Shown in pieces: positions 6,932-13,177 of a DNA stretch of 18,545 nt. A program made the translations under genes and the position numbers. The stretch is from assembly GCA_009780445.1 (NCBI GenBank), contig WRAA01000011.1, positions 1 through 18,545 on the forward strand. The letters are read 5' to 3'. Numbering within the stretch: the stretch's first letter is position 1; each line of letters opens with the position of its first letter. Origin of the DNA: Defluviitaleaceae bacterium. GTDB lineage: Bacteria > Bacillota > Clostridia > Lachnospirales > WRAA01. Below the pieces are notes generated by a model. That model ran no database searches and was not told the DNA's origin. It was given only the letters and a program-made list of their open reading frames with translations.

Positions 6932-8116
6932 CTAGTTAACAATACCGTGAGGTATACGGATCTTGGCGGCAGTTGCATCAATGTTGTGATGCCCTGTGTT
7001 GGCCATAAGGTTGTAGCCGGTTGCGATGTTGTTGCTAAGCTCGAGAACAGCCAGACCCATGCCCGCGCCGTCCTGCATTACGGTGCCTGTCATGGTGCCG
7101 TCGTTGATGGCGATTCTTGCAATGTCAGTTGCGTCAACGCCGAACACCGGCAGCTTAGGCGCACCCGCCGCGCCTGTGTTAAAGCCGATTTCGTTAAGAG
7201 CCTGGATTGCGCCCAGAGCCGCGTCGTCGTTGTTGGCGATTACAAGCTCGATGTCGCCGGCTGTCGGATCGTGTGCCGAGAGAGCCGTGTTCACCAGGTT
7301 GAAGGACTCCGCCGCCGACCAGTTGGCGTAGAGGAAGTAGTTGCTGATTCCGTCGTCGGCGTAGAGGCTGCTTGTCTCGTTCGCCGCGGATGGAACAAGG
7401 GTGATGCCCGCGCCCGCGTCGGCCAGCATGGTGTTGGCCGTTCTCACGGAGTAGTATGTGCGGAAGAAGGCTTCCGCGTTGCCGTGTTCGCCGCGCATCA
7501 TGATGTACCTGATGTAGCCGTCGCCGTCTACGTCGAAGATGCTTGCGTTGTCGCCGTCCATCAGGAAGTTGGCAATGGCGATACCCTGGAACACGCCGGC
7601 CTCCGCCGCGTCAGTGCCGATAAACACCGAGTCTGCGTAGGAGTTGATAACATCGTCGCTTACTTCGCGGTTGAAGAATATTACAGGCACGTCCGCGCCG
7701 CGGGCGAGATCCACGATGTTCATGGCCACGTCCTCCGCGCCTGTGGTGACTATGTTCACGATAAGAAGGTCTGTGCCCTGCATGATAGCCGTTTGGATCT
7801 GCTCTGTCTGTGTTGCTTGGTTGTCCATGCTGTCGTGGTGGCGGACGTTAAGGTTCGGGAAGCCCGCTTCCTGCTCGATCATGGAGTTGCGCACGCTGGC
7901 CAGGAATGTGTCGGCAAAGGTGTACCAGAACACGTCGGCGTTGATCATCCCGCCATATTCGGGAGACGGCTCTGTCACCGCGTCGTCATCCTCCTCTTCC
8001 TGCTGCGGCTGGGGTGCCGGCGGCTGCTGTGCCGGCTGGTTCGGCGTACACGCGCCAAGCACCAGCATCGCGCTTAAAATCAGGCCAATGCCTGCCAGGA
8101 TCTTGCTCTTCTTCAT
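6932..8116 (-). CDS. mglB: Galactose/glucose-binding lipoprotein of the Mgl importer
   Basis: This is the extracellular substrate-binding component. The 394-residue precursor begins with a lipoprotein signal peptide (MKKSKIL, hydrophobic core, lipobox LGAC with lipidated Cys23). A Pro/Gln-rich then strongly acidic linker (about 25-50) tethers it to the membrane. The periplasmic-binding fold starts near 60. A calcium-binding loop like that of E. coli MglB is visible as DVDGDGYIR at 195-203 (E. coli: D-x-N-x-D-G-x-I-x). Ligand-site landmarks include IFFNREVS with Asn149, ANNDD at 294-298, VFGVDA with Asp328, and RGEHGNAEAFFRT at 208-220. In that last block Arg219 is kept, but Asn213 and Glu215 stand where E. 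coli has sugar-contacting His and Asp. The strong GGAGG at 8126-8130 fixes the start. Galactose or glucose is likely; the exact preference is uncertain. Confidence 0.94.
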   Translation of the reverse strand: MKKSKILAGIGLILSAMLVLGACTPNQPAQQPPAPQPQQEEEDDDAVTEPSPEYGGMINADVFWYTFADTFLASVRNSMIEQEAGFPNLNVRHHDSMDNQATQTEQIQTAIMQGTDLLIVNIVTTGAEDVAMNIVDLARGADVPVIFFNREVSDDVINSYADSVFIGTDAAEAGVFQGIAIANFLMDGDNASIFDVDGDGYIRYIMMRGEHGNAEAFFRTYYSVRTANTMLADAGAGITLVPSAANETSSLYADDGISNYFLYANWSAAESFNLVNTALSAHDPTAGDIELVIANNDDAALGAIQALNEIGFNTGAAGAPKLPVFGVDATDIARIAINDGTMTGTVMQDGAGMGLAVLELSNNIATGYNLMANTGHHNIDATAAKIRIPHGIVN

Positions 8117-8138
8117 AACGGTTTACCTCCAGTGTAAT

Positions 8139-8233
8139 GCAGTTCCGCTTGACACTAAGCTTCATCGTTCGCCGGAACCGCAGTGAACCATTGCGGTTCC
8201 GGCTCCGATTCAGCAAGTGTCAAGGGGAACTGC
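8139..8233 (-). repeat. Nested inverted repeat in the mglB leader
   Basis: An outer pair of 18-nt arms (8139-8156 and 8216-8233, GCAGTTCCGCTTGACACT against its complement) matches at 17 of 18 positions. Inside it lies a second perfect 12-bp pair (8171-8182 and 8192-8203, GCCGGAACCGCA), extendable by a few base pairs. The element ends only 9 nt before the mglB Shine-Dalgarno and lies downstream of the predicted promoter, so it would be transcribed into the 5' leader as a long two-tier stem. There is no T-run after either arm, so it is not an intrinsic terminator. I see no clear target-site duplication. A regulatory leader structure, or a small repeat element such as a MITE, are the two readings. 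Confidence 0.8.
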
Positions 8234-8275
8234 TATTATTAGGGTGTAGCTCGTACCCTATATAAATTGTAAGCT

Positions 8276-8299
8276 AAATGTAACACAAACGTCACATTT
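8276..8299. promoter_or_regulatory. Imperfect palindrome over the mglB promoter spacer (candidate operator)
   Basis: The 9-nt arms AAATGTAAC (8276-8284) and GTCACATTT (8291-8299) are complementary at 8 of 9 positions around a 6-nt centre. The palindrome fills the spacer and -10 of the mglB promoter exactly, where a repressor would block RNA polymerase. The arms resemble the CRP half site, but the spacing is 2 bp too long for that. The cognate regulator is not in the window. Confidence 0.4.
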
Positions 8300-8305
8300 T
8301 GTCAA
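8277..8305 (-). promoter_or_regulatory. mglBAC promoter
   Basis: Reading leftward, a perfect -35 TTGACA (8305-8300) is followed after 17 bp by TACATT (8282-8277), a 4-of-6 match to the -10 consensus. A further TACAAT lies at 8271-8266 but without a good -35. Transcription near 8270 would give a leader of about 150 nt that contains the nested inverted repeat. The promoter begins about 20 bp past the upstream def terminator, which fits an independent transcription unit. Confidence 0.6.
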
Positions 8306-8326
8306 TAGCATTTTCTGCATTTGTGC

Positions 8327-8390
8327 AAACAAAAGGCCGCACCGCCGCGAAACCCGGGGATTTTCTACCCTTAACGCCGGCGAACGGCCT
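8327..8390 (-). terminator. Intrinsic terminator after def
   Basis: In the minus-strand transcript AGGCCG (8390-8385) pairs with CGGCCT (8339-8334), reinforced by GC-rich inner complementarity (CGCCGGCG with CGCGGCGG), and is followed directly by TTTTGTTT. It lies about 30 bp past the def stop and separates the housekeeping operon from mglB. Confidence 0.75.
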
Positions 8391-8420
8391 GTATTTTTAT
8401 GCAGATTGCCTGTCCCGGGG

Positions 8421-8987
8421 CTAACCCACCCGCTTGCGTCTTGACGCACGCCACGCCCTGCGTTTCTCCAGCTTTTCGGCATCTTCCCTGCGTTCTTCTT
8501 CCTCCACATAGTCCTTGTATTCTTGGCTGGAAGTCCGCATAATGTTGTATGCCTTGTCCGTGTAGAGGATTCCGTCCAGATGGTCGATTTCGTGTTCAAT
8601 GGCGATGGCCAGCAGACCTTCGGCCTCCAGCTCAAACGCCTCCAGGCTGCGGTTCTGCGCCCACACCTTCAGGTATGCCGGGCGTTTCACAACACCCGCA
8701 ATGCCGTCGATGCTCAGGCAGCCCTCCATCTTCTCCTGCTCTCCGCTCGCCTCCAGTATCCTTGGGTTGATGAGTTCGTAGAGGATGTCGTCGTCCGGGA
8801 CGCGCACCAGGGCTATGCGGCGCAGTATCCCCACCTGCGGCGCGGCCAGGCCTACGCCGTCGGCGGCGTCCAGCGTCTCGGCCATATCGTCCAGCAGTGT
8901 CAGTATTGTCGGCGTAATCTTCTCCACAGGCTTGGATATCTTGCGCAGAAGCTCATCGTGTTCGGACAGTATATTTCTTAGTGCCAT
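8421..8987 (-). CDS. def: Peptide deformylase
   Basis: PDF removes the formyl group from the N-terminal methionine of nascent proteins at the ribosome, using a metal ion (usually Fe2+). The three family motifs are present: GVGLAAPQ at 44-51, EGCLSI at 88-93 with ligand Cys90, and EHEIDHLDG at 131-139 with ligands His132 and His136 and catalytic Glu133. The residue before the first His is Glu rather than the usual Gln. The chain has 188 residues. After about 150 it ends in a highly charged tail, first acidic (EEEERREDAE) then basic (EKRRAWRASRRKRVG). The ATG at 8987 was chosen over that at 8999 because GGAGAG lies 4 nt upstream. It is last in the operon, 46 nt after priA, and is followed by an intrinsic terminator. 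The usual partner fmt is not adjacent. Confidence 0.95.
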   Translation of the reverse strand: MALRNILSEHDELLRKISKPVEKITPTILTLLDDMAETLDAADGVGLAAPQVGILRRIALVRVPDDDILYELINPRILEASGEQEKMEGCLSIDGIAGVVKRPAYLKVWAQNRSLEAFELEAEGLLAIAIEHEIDHLDGILYTDKAYNIMRTSSQEYKDYVEEEERREDAEKLEKRRAWRASRRKRVG

Positions 8988-9004
8988 AATGCTCTCCATT
9001 CCCG

Positions 9005-9028
9005 GAACATGCGCTTGGGCACATGTTC
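9005..9028 (-). repeat. Hairpin in the priA-def gap
   Basis: GAACATGCGC (9005-9014) and GCACATGTTC (9019-9028) form a 10-bp stem in the minus-strand RNA, with one G-U pair and a 4-nt loop. It is only about 8 nt upstream of the def Shine-Dalgarno. There is no T-run, so it may influence message processing or def translation rather than terminate. Confidence 0.6.
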
Positions 9029-9033
9029 TTACC

Positions 9034-11490
9034 TTAATAGATTGTGAGTGGATTCAGAGTGATATTCAGCGTTATGCCGCTTGTGTCCTCCTGTGTGCGC
9101 AGGCGTTTTGCGGCGGAGTTTGCGAAGTCGCGCAGGGCGGCTTCGTCGCGGTGTTTCAGGATCAGCCGCCAGCGGTACCTGTGCTTTATCTTCGACACCA
9201 CGGCGGGGCTTGGCCCCAGCATCTCGCAATCGGCCGCGCCGTCCAACGCGCGCATGATGTCCAGCAGTTTGTGAAGCAGCGATATAACCAGTTTCTCCGA
9301 TTCGCCCGACGCGAGTATTGTCAGTATATGGGAAAACGGCGGATACTCCATTTGACGGCGCAGGATTATCTCACGGTCGTAGAATTCGTTGTAGTCGGCG
9401 TGTTTGGCGCAAATTATAGCGTAATGCTCGGGCTGGTAGGTCTGGATGTAGACATCACCCTTGTGCGCCCCGCGCCCCGCACGCCCCGCCACCTGTGTCA
9501 GCAGCTGGAAGGTTGTCTCGGCCGCGCGGAAGTCTCCGCTGTTGAGCGAAAGATCGGCGGCCACCACGCCCACGGTGGTAACCCCCGGGAAGTCCAGCCC
9601 CTTGGCGATCATCTGCGTGCCGATAAGCACCCCGGCTTCGCCTGTGCGAAACCGCGCAAGGATCTCCTCGTGCTTGTGCTTGCCGGAGGTTGTGTCCATG
9701 TCCATCCGCGCAATGCCCACCCCGGGCAGGAGCTTCGCCACTTCTTCCTCCACCCGCTGGGTGCCCAGGCCGAAGTACTTTATGTAGCGCGAGTCACACT
9801 GCGGGCATGTTGCGGGGTTGCGCACCTTCCTGCCGCAATAGTGGCACATCAGCCGCTTGTCGAACGTGTGGTATGTATAGTTTATGCTGCAGCTGTCACA
9901 CTGCATCACGAAGCCGCATCTTCTGCACGACACAAAGGTCGAGAAGCCGCGCCTGTTCAGGAAGAGTATGGACTGGTGGCCGGCGGCGTAGTTGGCCCGC
10001 AGGGCGCGTTCCAGCGGGCGGCTGAACATGGTTGTATTGCCCTCGGCCAGCTCTTGGCGCATGTCCACCACGTGGATCTCCGGCGGGCTGTCGTTCACCC
10101 GTGTGTTAATGCTCACGAGCTTTACGCGCCCCGCAAGCGCGTCGTGGTACGTTTCCACCATGGGCGTGGCGGAACCCAGCACCACCATGGGCTTGGGCGC
10201 GGCCAAACCCTTGCCGCCGGAGATTCGGACGCGTTCCTCCGCAACTTCCAACGTGCTGTACTTGGGCGTTGTCTCCGATTTATATGTCTTTTCGTGTTCT
10301 TCGTCGATAACGATGAGGCCAAGGTTCGCAAACGGCGCGAACACCGCCGAACGCGGGCCGATCATGATGGAGATCTCGCCGTCGCGGGCCTTCTTCCATT
10401 GGTCGTAGCGTTCGCCAAGGCTTAGGCGGCTGTGCGTCACCGAAAGCTTGCGCCCGAAGCGGCCGAACAAGGTACTGACGGTCTGCGGCGTAAGCGATAT
10501 CTCCGGCACAAGCATGATGGCCTGCCTGCCCTGTTCCAGCACGTATTCTATCAGCCGCATGTAAATTTCGGTCTTGCCGCTGCCCGTTACTCCGTGTACA
10601 AGGTTCACAAGCTTGCCGCCCGGAAGGATCTCGCGGACGGCGCGTTCCTGATCCTCCGTGAGTTTGTGGCGCACGGCCGCGCCCTGCTCCTCCGCCGAAG
10701 CGGTGGTGCTGCGTTTAACGCGCACCCGTTCCGTCACGATAATACCCTTGGCGGCCAAGGTCTTGATCGGCGAAGCCGATATTTTCAGGAACTTGCGGAT
10801 GTCGCTGACGGGCGTGCCGCCGCGTTCTGTCAGAAACTCCACCACGGCCTTGGCCGCGCCGCTCATAACGCCCGTGTCGGCGGGTTCGTCCGCTTCATCG
10901 GTGTCATAGTTCATATAGGCGTACTGCACATACAGCTCCAGATTGTGCATGTCCTGCACGTTGTGGCTCTCTGTAACCACGCCCAGACGCACCAGTGCCG
11001 CAACAACCGGCCGCGCCCGGTCTACCTCGTTTTCAAGCTCGCTCAACAGGCAGTTCCCCCCGTGCCGGCGAATATATTCCGCCACGGCGGCCTGCGCCGG
11101 GCTAAGCTTGGCGGCCTGCGCTTCGCCGTGCAGGGTCAGCAGGGTTTCCGCGGCAAGCTTCACACCCGCGGGGATGATGGTGCGCAGACATTCGTAGAGC
11201 GTGGCGGAATACTTGCCGCTCATCCACACCGCCAGCTCCAGCAGTTCAGCGTCAAACACCGGCCCGCCGTCGATAATTGCGTCCACAGACTTCATGCCGC
11301 GCCCCGTATAATCCGGCACGTCCGACAGACCCACGACATAGGCCTCCACGCGCTTGTCAGAACGCCCAAATGGCACCATCACGCGCGAACCTATGCCGAT
11401 CTCCCGCACTTCCGGCGGCACCGCATATTCGAACACGCGGTCCACTTCCTGCGCCGTTACGGCCACGACGACCTTTGCGTAGCGGGTCAC
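9034..11490 (-). CDS. priA: Primosomal protein N' (replication restart DNA helicase PriA)
   Basis: PriA recognises stalled or collapsed replication forks, unwinds DNA 3' to 5' and reloads the replisome. The 818-residue protein has the full layout. An N-terminal DNA-binding domain (about 1-110) opens with YAKVVVAVTAQEVDRVFEYAVP. The helicase lobe has Walker A HGVTGSGKTE at 299-308 and the PriA-type Walker B VIDEEHE at 394-400. The zinc-binding domain carries eight cysteines: 522, 525, 531, 534, 549, 552, 562 and 565. The second helicase lobe includes IGTQMIAKGLDFPGV and QVAGRAGRG. It starts with GTG that overlaps the rpoZ stop by one base (TAGTG), with GGAGA about 9 nt upstream, so it is translationally coupled. 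coaBC, often between rpoZ and priA in Firmicutes, is missing here. Confidence 0.97.
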   Translation of the reverse strand: MTRYAKVVVAVTAQEVDRVFEYAVPPEVREIGIGSRVMVPFGRSDKRVEAYVVGLSDVPDYTGRGMKSVDAIIDGGPVFDAELLELAVWMSGKYSATLYECLRTIIPAGVKLAAETLLTLHGEAQAAKLSPAQAAVAEYIRRHGGNCLLSELENEVDRARPVVAALVRLGVVTESHNVQDMHNLELYVQYAYMNYDTDEADEPADTGVMSGAAKAVVEFLTERGGTPVSDIRKFLKISASPIKTLAAKGIIVTERVRVKRSTTASAEEQGAAVRHKLTEDQERAVREILPGGKLVNLVHGVTGSGKTEIYMRLIEYVLEQGRQAIMLVPEISLTPQTVSTLFGRFGRKLSVTHSRLSLGERYDQWKKARDGEISIMIGPRSAVFAPFANLGLIVIDEEHEKTYKSETTPKYSTLEVAEERVRISGGKGLAAPKPMVVLGSATPMVETYHDALAGRVKLVSINTRVNDSPPEIHVVDMRQELAEGNTTMFSRPLERALRANYAAGHQSILFLNRRGFSTFVSCRRCGFVMQCDSCSINYTYHTFDKRLMCHYCGRKVRNPATCPQCDSRYIKYFGLGTQRVEEEVAKLLPGVGIARMDMDTTSGKHKHEEILARFRTGEAGVLIGTQMIAKGLDFPGVTTVGVVAADLSLNSGDFRAAETTFQLLTQVAGRAGRGAHKGDVYIQTYQPEHYAIICAKHADYNEFYDREIILRRQMEYPPFSHILTILASGESEKLVISLLHKLLDIMRALDGAADCEMLGPSPAVVSKIKHRYRWRLILKHRDEAALRDFANSAAKRLRTQEDTSGITLNITLNPLTIY

Positions 11491-11795
11491 TACTCCATGT
11501 CTCCGGAATATTCCGGGAAGAAGTCGCTTCCGTCGCTGCGGCTGTAGGGGTGTACGTCGTTACCATGCACGTCCTTGGAAAGCGATATGGCCAGCTTGCC
11601 CTCGTACATCTCGCTGATGGCCACAGACACGGCCTTGCCCGATTCAGTGTCGCACAGAGCCTCGTCGCCCTCGATAAGCTGTCGCGCGCGCTTTGCCGCG
11701 GCGATCACAATGGTGTAGCGCGACGTAACCTTCATGTCGATATCTTCCTGCTTGTTCAGAACTTCCATAAGCTCACTATACGACGGCCTTAACAT
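11490..11795 (-). CDS. rpoZ: DNA-directed RNA polymerase omega subunit
   Basis: Omega helps fold and stabilise the beta' subunit of RNA polymerase. The 101-residue protein begins MLRPSYSELMEVLN and contains the conserved core SRYTIVIAAAKRARQLIEG followed by KAVSVAISEMYEGKLAI. An extended tail (about 70-101) is rich in Asp and Ser and runs into the priA start. The ATG at 11795 has AGGAAGG 5 nt upstream; a GTG two codons earlier is less likely. The start lies inside the 3' end of gmk (20-nt overlap) and the stop overlaps the priA GTG, so gmk, rpoZ and priA form one tightly coupled unit. Confidence 0.93.
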   Translation of the reverse strand: MLRPSYSELMEVLNKQEDIDMKVTSRYTIVIAAAKRARQLIEGDEALCDTESGKAVSVAISEMYEGKLAISLSKDVHGNDVHPYSRSDGSDFFPEYSGDME

Positions 11796-12483
11796 TGGCA
11801 CCTTCCTCTTCTTCGTCCTTGTTTGTGTTAAACTCCCTGCACATATCCTCTATGCGCATCCCGTGCCAGGTTCCGTTTCTAAGCTCGCTCACAACGCCTT
11901 GGCTGCGGAACGGCTTCATGGATTCCACCGCGACTATGGCGTCTATGCGCCTCACGGCCTCTTCGACATCGTTGTTGATCACCAGGTAGTCATACTTATC
12001 TATAAGTTCAACTTCCTCTTCCGCGCGGTACAGCCGATCTTCTATCGTTTCGGCCGATTCTGTGTTGCGTGTCACCAGGCGGCGTGCCAGCTCCTTCATT
12101 GTAGGCGGCACGAGGAATATGAGTATGCAATTTTTGAACTGCGCCTGAACCTGCAAAGCTCCGTTAACCTCTATTTCAAGCACTACGGTACTGCCTTCGT
12201 TGATCTTCTGCTCCACATAGTCCCTTGGCGTGCCGTAGCAGTTCCCGCAGAAGTATGCGTGTTCCAACAGTCTTCCCTCTTCGCGCATGATGTTAAACTC
12301 TTCCATCGTGCGGAAGAAGTAGTGTATGCCCTCCTGTTCCCCTGCGCGTTTCTCCCGCGTGGTCATCGACACCGACAGCGCGTAGCGCGACTTATCAAGA
12401 GCCTTCACAACCGTACCCTTTCCGGAGCCGGACGGCCCAGATATTATTATCAACATTCCCGAATTGTTTCCCGCGTTATTCAT
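11776..12483 (-). CDS. gmk: Guanylate kinase
   Basis: Gmk phosphorylates GMP (and dGMP) to GDP with ATP, feeding GTP and nucleotide-signal pools. The P-loop GPSGSGKGT is at 16-24. GMP-binding residues follow in SVSMTTREKRAGEQEGIHYFF, and the lid and core continue through EGRLLEHAYFCGNCYGTPRDYVE and VLEIEVNGALQVQ. At 235 residues it is longer than the usual 200-210. The extra C-terminal part is hydrophilic with a run of Asp/Glu (KDEEEEG) before GANVKAVV, and its last 20 nt overlap rpoZ. AGGGG 5 nt before the ATG fixes the start; the ATG at codon 10 is less likely. It lies downstream of remA, the classic Firmicutes order. Confidence 0.96.
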   Translation of the reverse strand: MNNAGNNSGMLIIISGPSGSGKGTVVKALDKSRYALSVSMTTREKRAGEQEGIHYFFRTMEEFNIMREEGRLLEHAYFCGNCYGTPRDYVEQKINEGSTVVLEIEVNGALQVQAQFKNCILIFLVPPTMKELARRLVTRNTESAETIEDRLYRAEEEVELIDKYDYLVINNDVEEAVRRIDAIVAVESMKPFRSQGVVSELRNGTWHGMRIEDMCREFNTNKDEEEEGANVKAVV

Positions 12484-12521
12484 TTGTGCCCCTCTTTTCG
12501 AAAGTTATTCCCTTCGTATGT

Positions 12522-12554
12522 GTAGCTGTTCTGATTTTTAACCAGAACAGCTAC
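12522..12554 (-). repeat. Perfect 12-bp hairpin between remA and gmk
   Basis: GTAGCTGTTCTG (12522-12533) and CAGAACAGCTAC (12543-12554) are perfectly complementary around a 9-nt AT-rich loop. The hairpin starts 8 nt after the remA stop. No T-run follows in the transcript direction, so it looks like an RNA-stability or processing stem, or a weak attenuator, inside the operon. Confidence 0.75.
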
Positions 12555-12562
12555 CGGAGCGG

Positions 12563-12838
12563 CTATCCGTCCTGTTCGTCGTCCGGGGGCAGTTCCTTGT
12601 GTACCGCGCGGCCGGCCAGGGTTTCGGGCAGAAGCGAAGAAAGCACCACGTGGCCGCTATCCGTTACGATTACGGCTCTGGTGCGCCTTCCGCATGTTGC
12701 GTCAACCAGGTTGCCTCCGCTTCGCGCATCCGTGATAATGCGCTTCACGGGGGCGGCCTCCGGGCTGACTATCGACACTATCCTATCCGTAAACACCATG
12801 TTCCCGAAGCCTACGTTTAACACCTTCACAGTAGTCAT
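12563..12838 (-). CDS. remA: Extracellular matrix/biofilm regulator RemA (DUF370 family)
   Basis: RemA is a small DNA-binding protein that in Bacillus subtilis activates biofilm-matrix and osmoprotection genes; its role in Clostridia is less defined. The 91-residue protein keeps the family core: KVLNVGFGNMVFTDRIVSIV (5-24), SPEAAPVKRIITDAR, DATCGRRTRAVIVTDSGHVV and SSLLPETLAGR. The C-terminal ten or so residues are acidic and not conserved in my knowledge of the family. AAGG about 9 nt upstream of the ATG supports the start, and only 16 nt separate it from the preceding small gene. The yicC-type gene that commonly precedes remA is replaced here by the 64-residue gene. Confidence 0.93.
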   Translation of the reverse strand: MTTVKVLNVGFGNMVFTDRIVSIVSPEAAPVKRIITDARSGGNLVDATCGRRTRAVIVTDSGHVVLSSLLPETLAGRAVHKELPPDDEQDG

Positions 12839-12854
12839 AACGGCCGACCTTTCC

Positions 12855-13049
12855 TTACAAAGTACGTCTGCTTGCGTTGGCCACGCGTTCGCGCACTTCC
12901 GCTATCTCTTCCTTCGTCATGCCCGACTTTGCCTTTTCCGCCATAACCACAAGCTGCCTCTGCCGCTCGTTTTCATCCGCAGACACCAGCATAAGTATGT
13001 CAAAGAGCCATTCCTCCTGAGCCTTCTTTATCTCACGTTCCGATGGCAT
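12855..13049 (-). CDS. Small charged protein of unknown function, first gene of the remA-gmk operon
   Basis: I do not recognise this 64-residue protein. It is supported as a gene by a strong GGGAGG 7 nt before the ATG, by its place directly downstream of a near-consensus promoter, and by the 16-nt gap to remA. The sequence is almost wholly helix-forming and charged. There is an N-terminal helix (SEREIKKAQEEWLFDILMLV, about 3-22) with a short hydrophobic face. A second helix (DENERQRQLVVMAEKAK, about 25-41) follows. After the helix-breaking SGM comes KEEIAEVRERVANASRR. There is no signal peptide, cysteine or recognisable motif. A cytoplasmic helical-hairpin or partner-binding protein is plausible but unproven. 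Confidence 0.75.
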   Translation of the reverse strand: MPSEREIKKAQEEWLFDILMLVSADENERQRQLVVMAEKAKSGMTKEEIAEVRERVANASRRTL

Positions 13050-13093
13050 GGCCGTTCCTCCCCTAGTTTGGTTTGCGTTAACCGCGGCGATGT

Positions 13094-13122
13094 GTTACAA
13101 TCGGTAATTATACCATTATACA
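13094..13122 (+). promoter_or_regulatory. Candidate rqcH promoter
   Basis: GTTACA (13094-13099) and TATACA (13117-13122) have 17-bp spacing; they match consensus at 4 and 5 of 6 positions. A start near 13129 gives a leader of about 49 nt. The assignment is tentative because other AT-rich hexamers lie close by. Confidence 0.35.
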
Positions 13123-13143
13123 TTCGAAGTCGGCGTGCGTCAA
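13115..13143 (-). promoter_or_regulatory. Promoter of the remA-gmk-rpoZ-priA-def operon
   Basis: Reading leftward, TTGACG (13143-13138) and a perfect TATAAT (13120-13115) are 17 bp apart, the strongest promoter match in the window. Transcription near 13108 leaves a leader of about 59 nt. Its -10 overlaps the candidate rqcH -10 on the other strand. Confidence 0.8.
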
Positions 13144-13177
13144 GTTCATTTCGCGCCGGCAGCTAAGGAGAATCTCA

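Noticed and set aside
6803..8077. Plus-strand frame of 424 codons opposite mglB
   Set aside because: It is a mirror of the mglB coding strand with no family signature; MglB has a lipobox, a calcium loop and a ribosome site.
8139..8233. mglB leader repeat as an intrinsic terminator/attenuator
   Set aside because: No run of T follows either stem in the transcribed direction.
8139..8233. mglB leader repeat as an insertion sequence remnant with target duplication
   Set aside because: The flanking bases show no matching direct repeat, and no transposase fragment lies nearby; a MITE remains possible but unsupported.
8276..8299. Reading the mglB promoter palindrome as a CRP site
   Set aside because: The arms resemble the CRP consensus, but the half-site spacing is 2 bp too long and classical CRP is not expected in a Clostridia-type genome; kept only as a generic operator candidate.
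8785..10425. Long plus-strand reading frame (546 codons) opposite priA and def
   Set aside because: It is antisense to well-supported priA and def, has no recognisable motifs and low-complexity His/Arg/Val-rich content typical of an antisense frame in GC-rich DNA.
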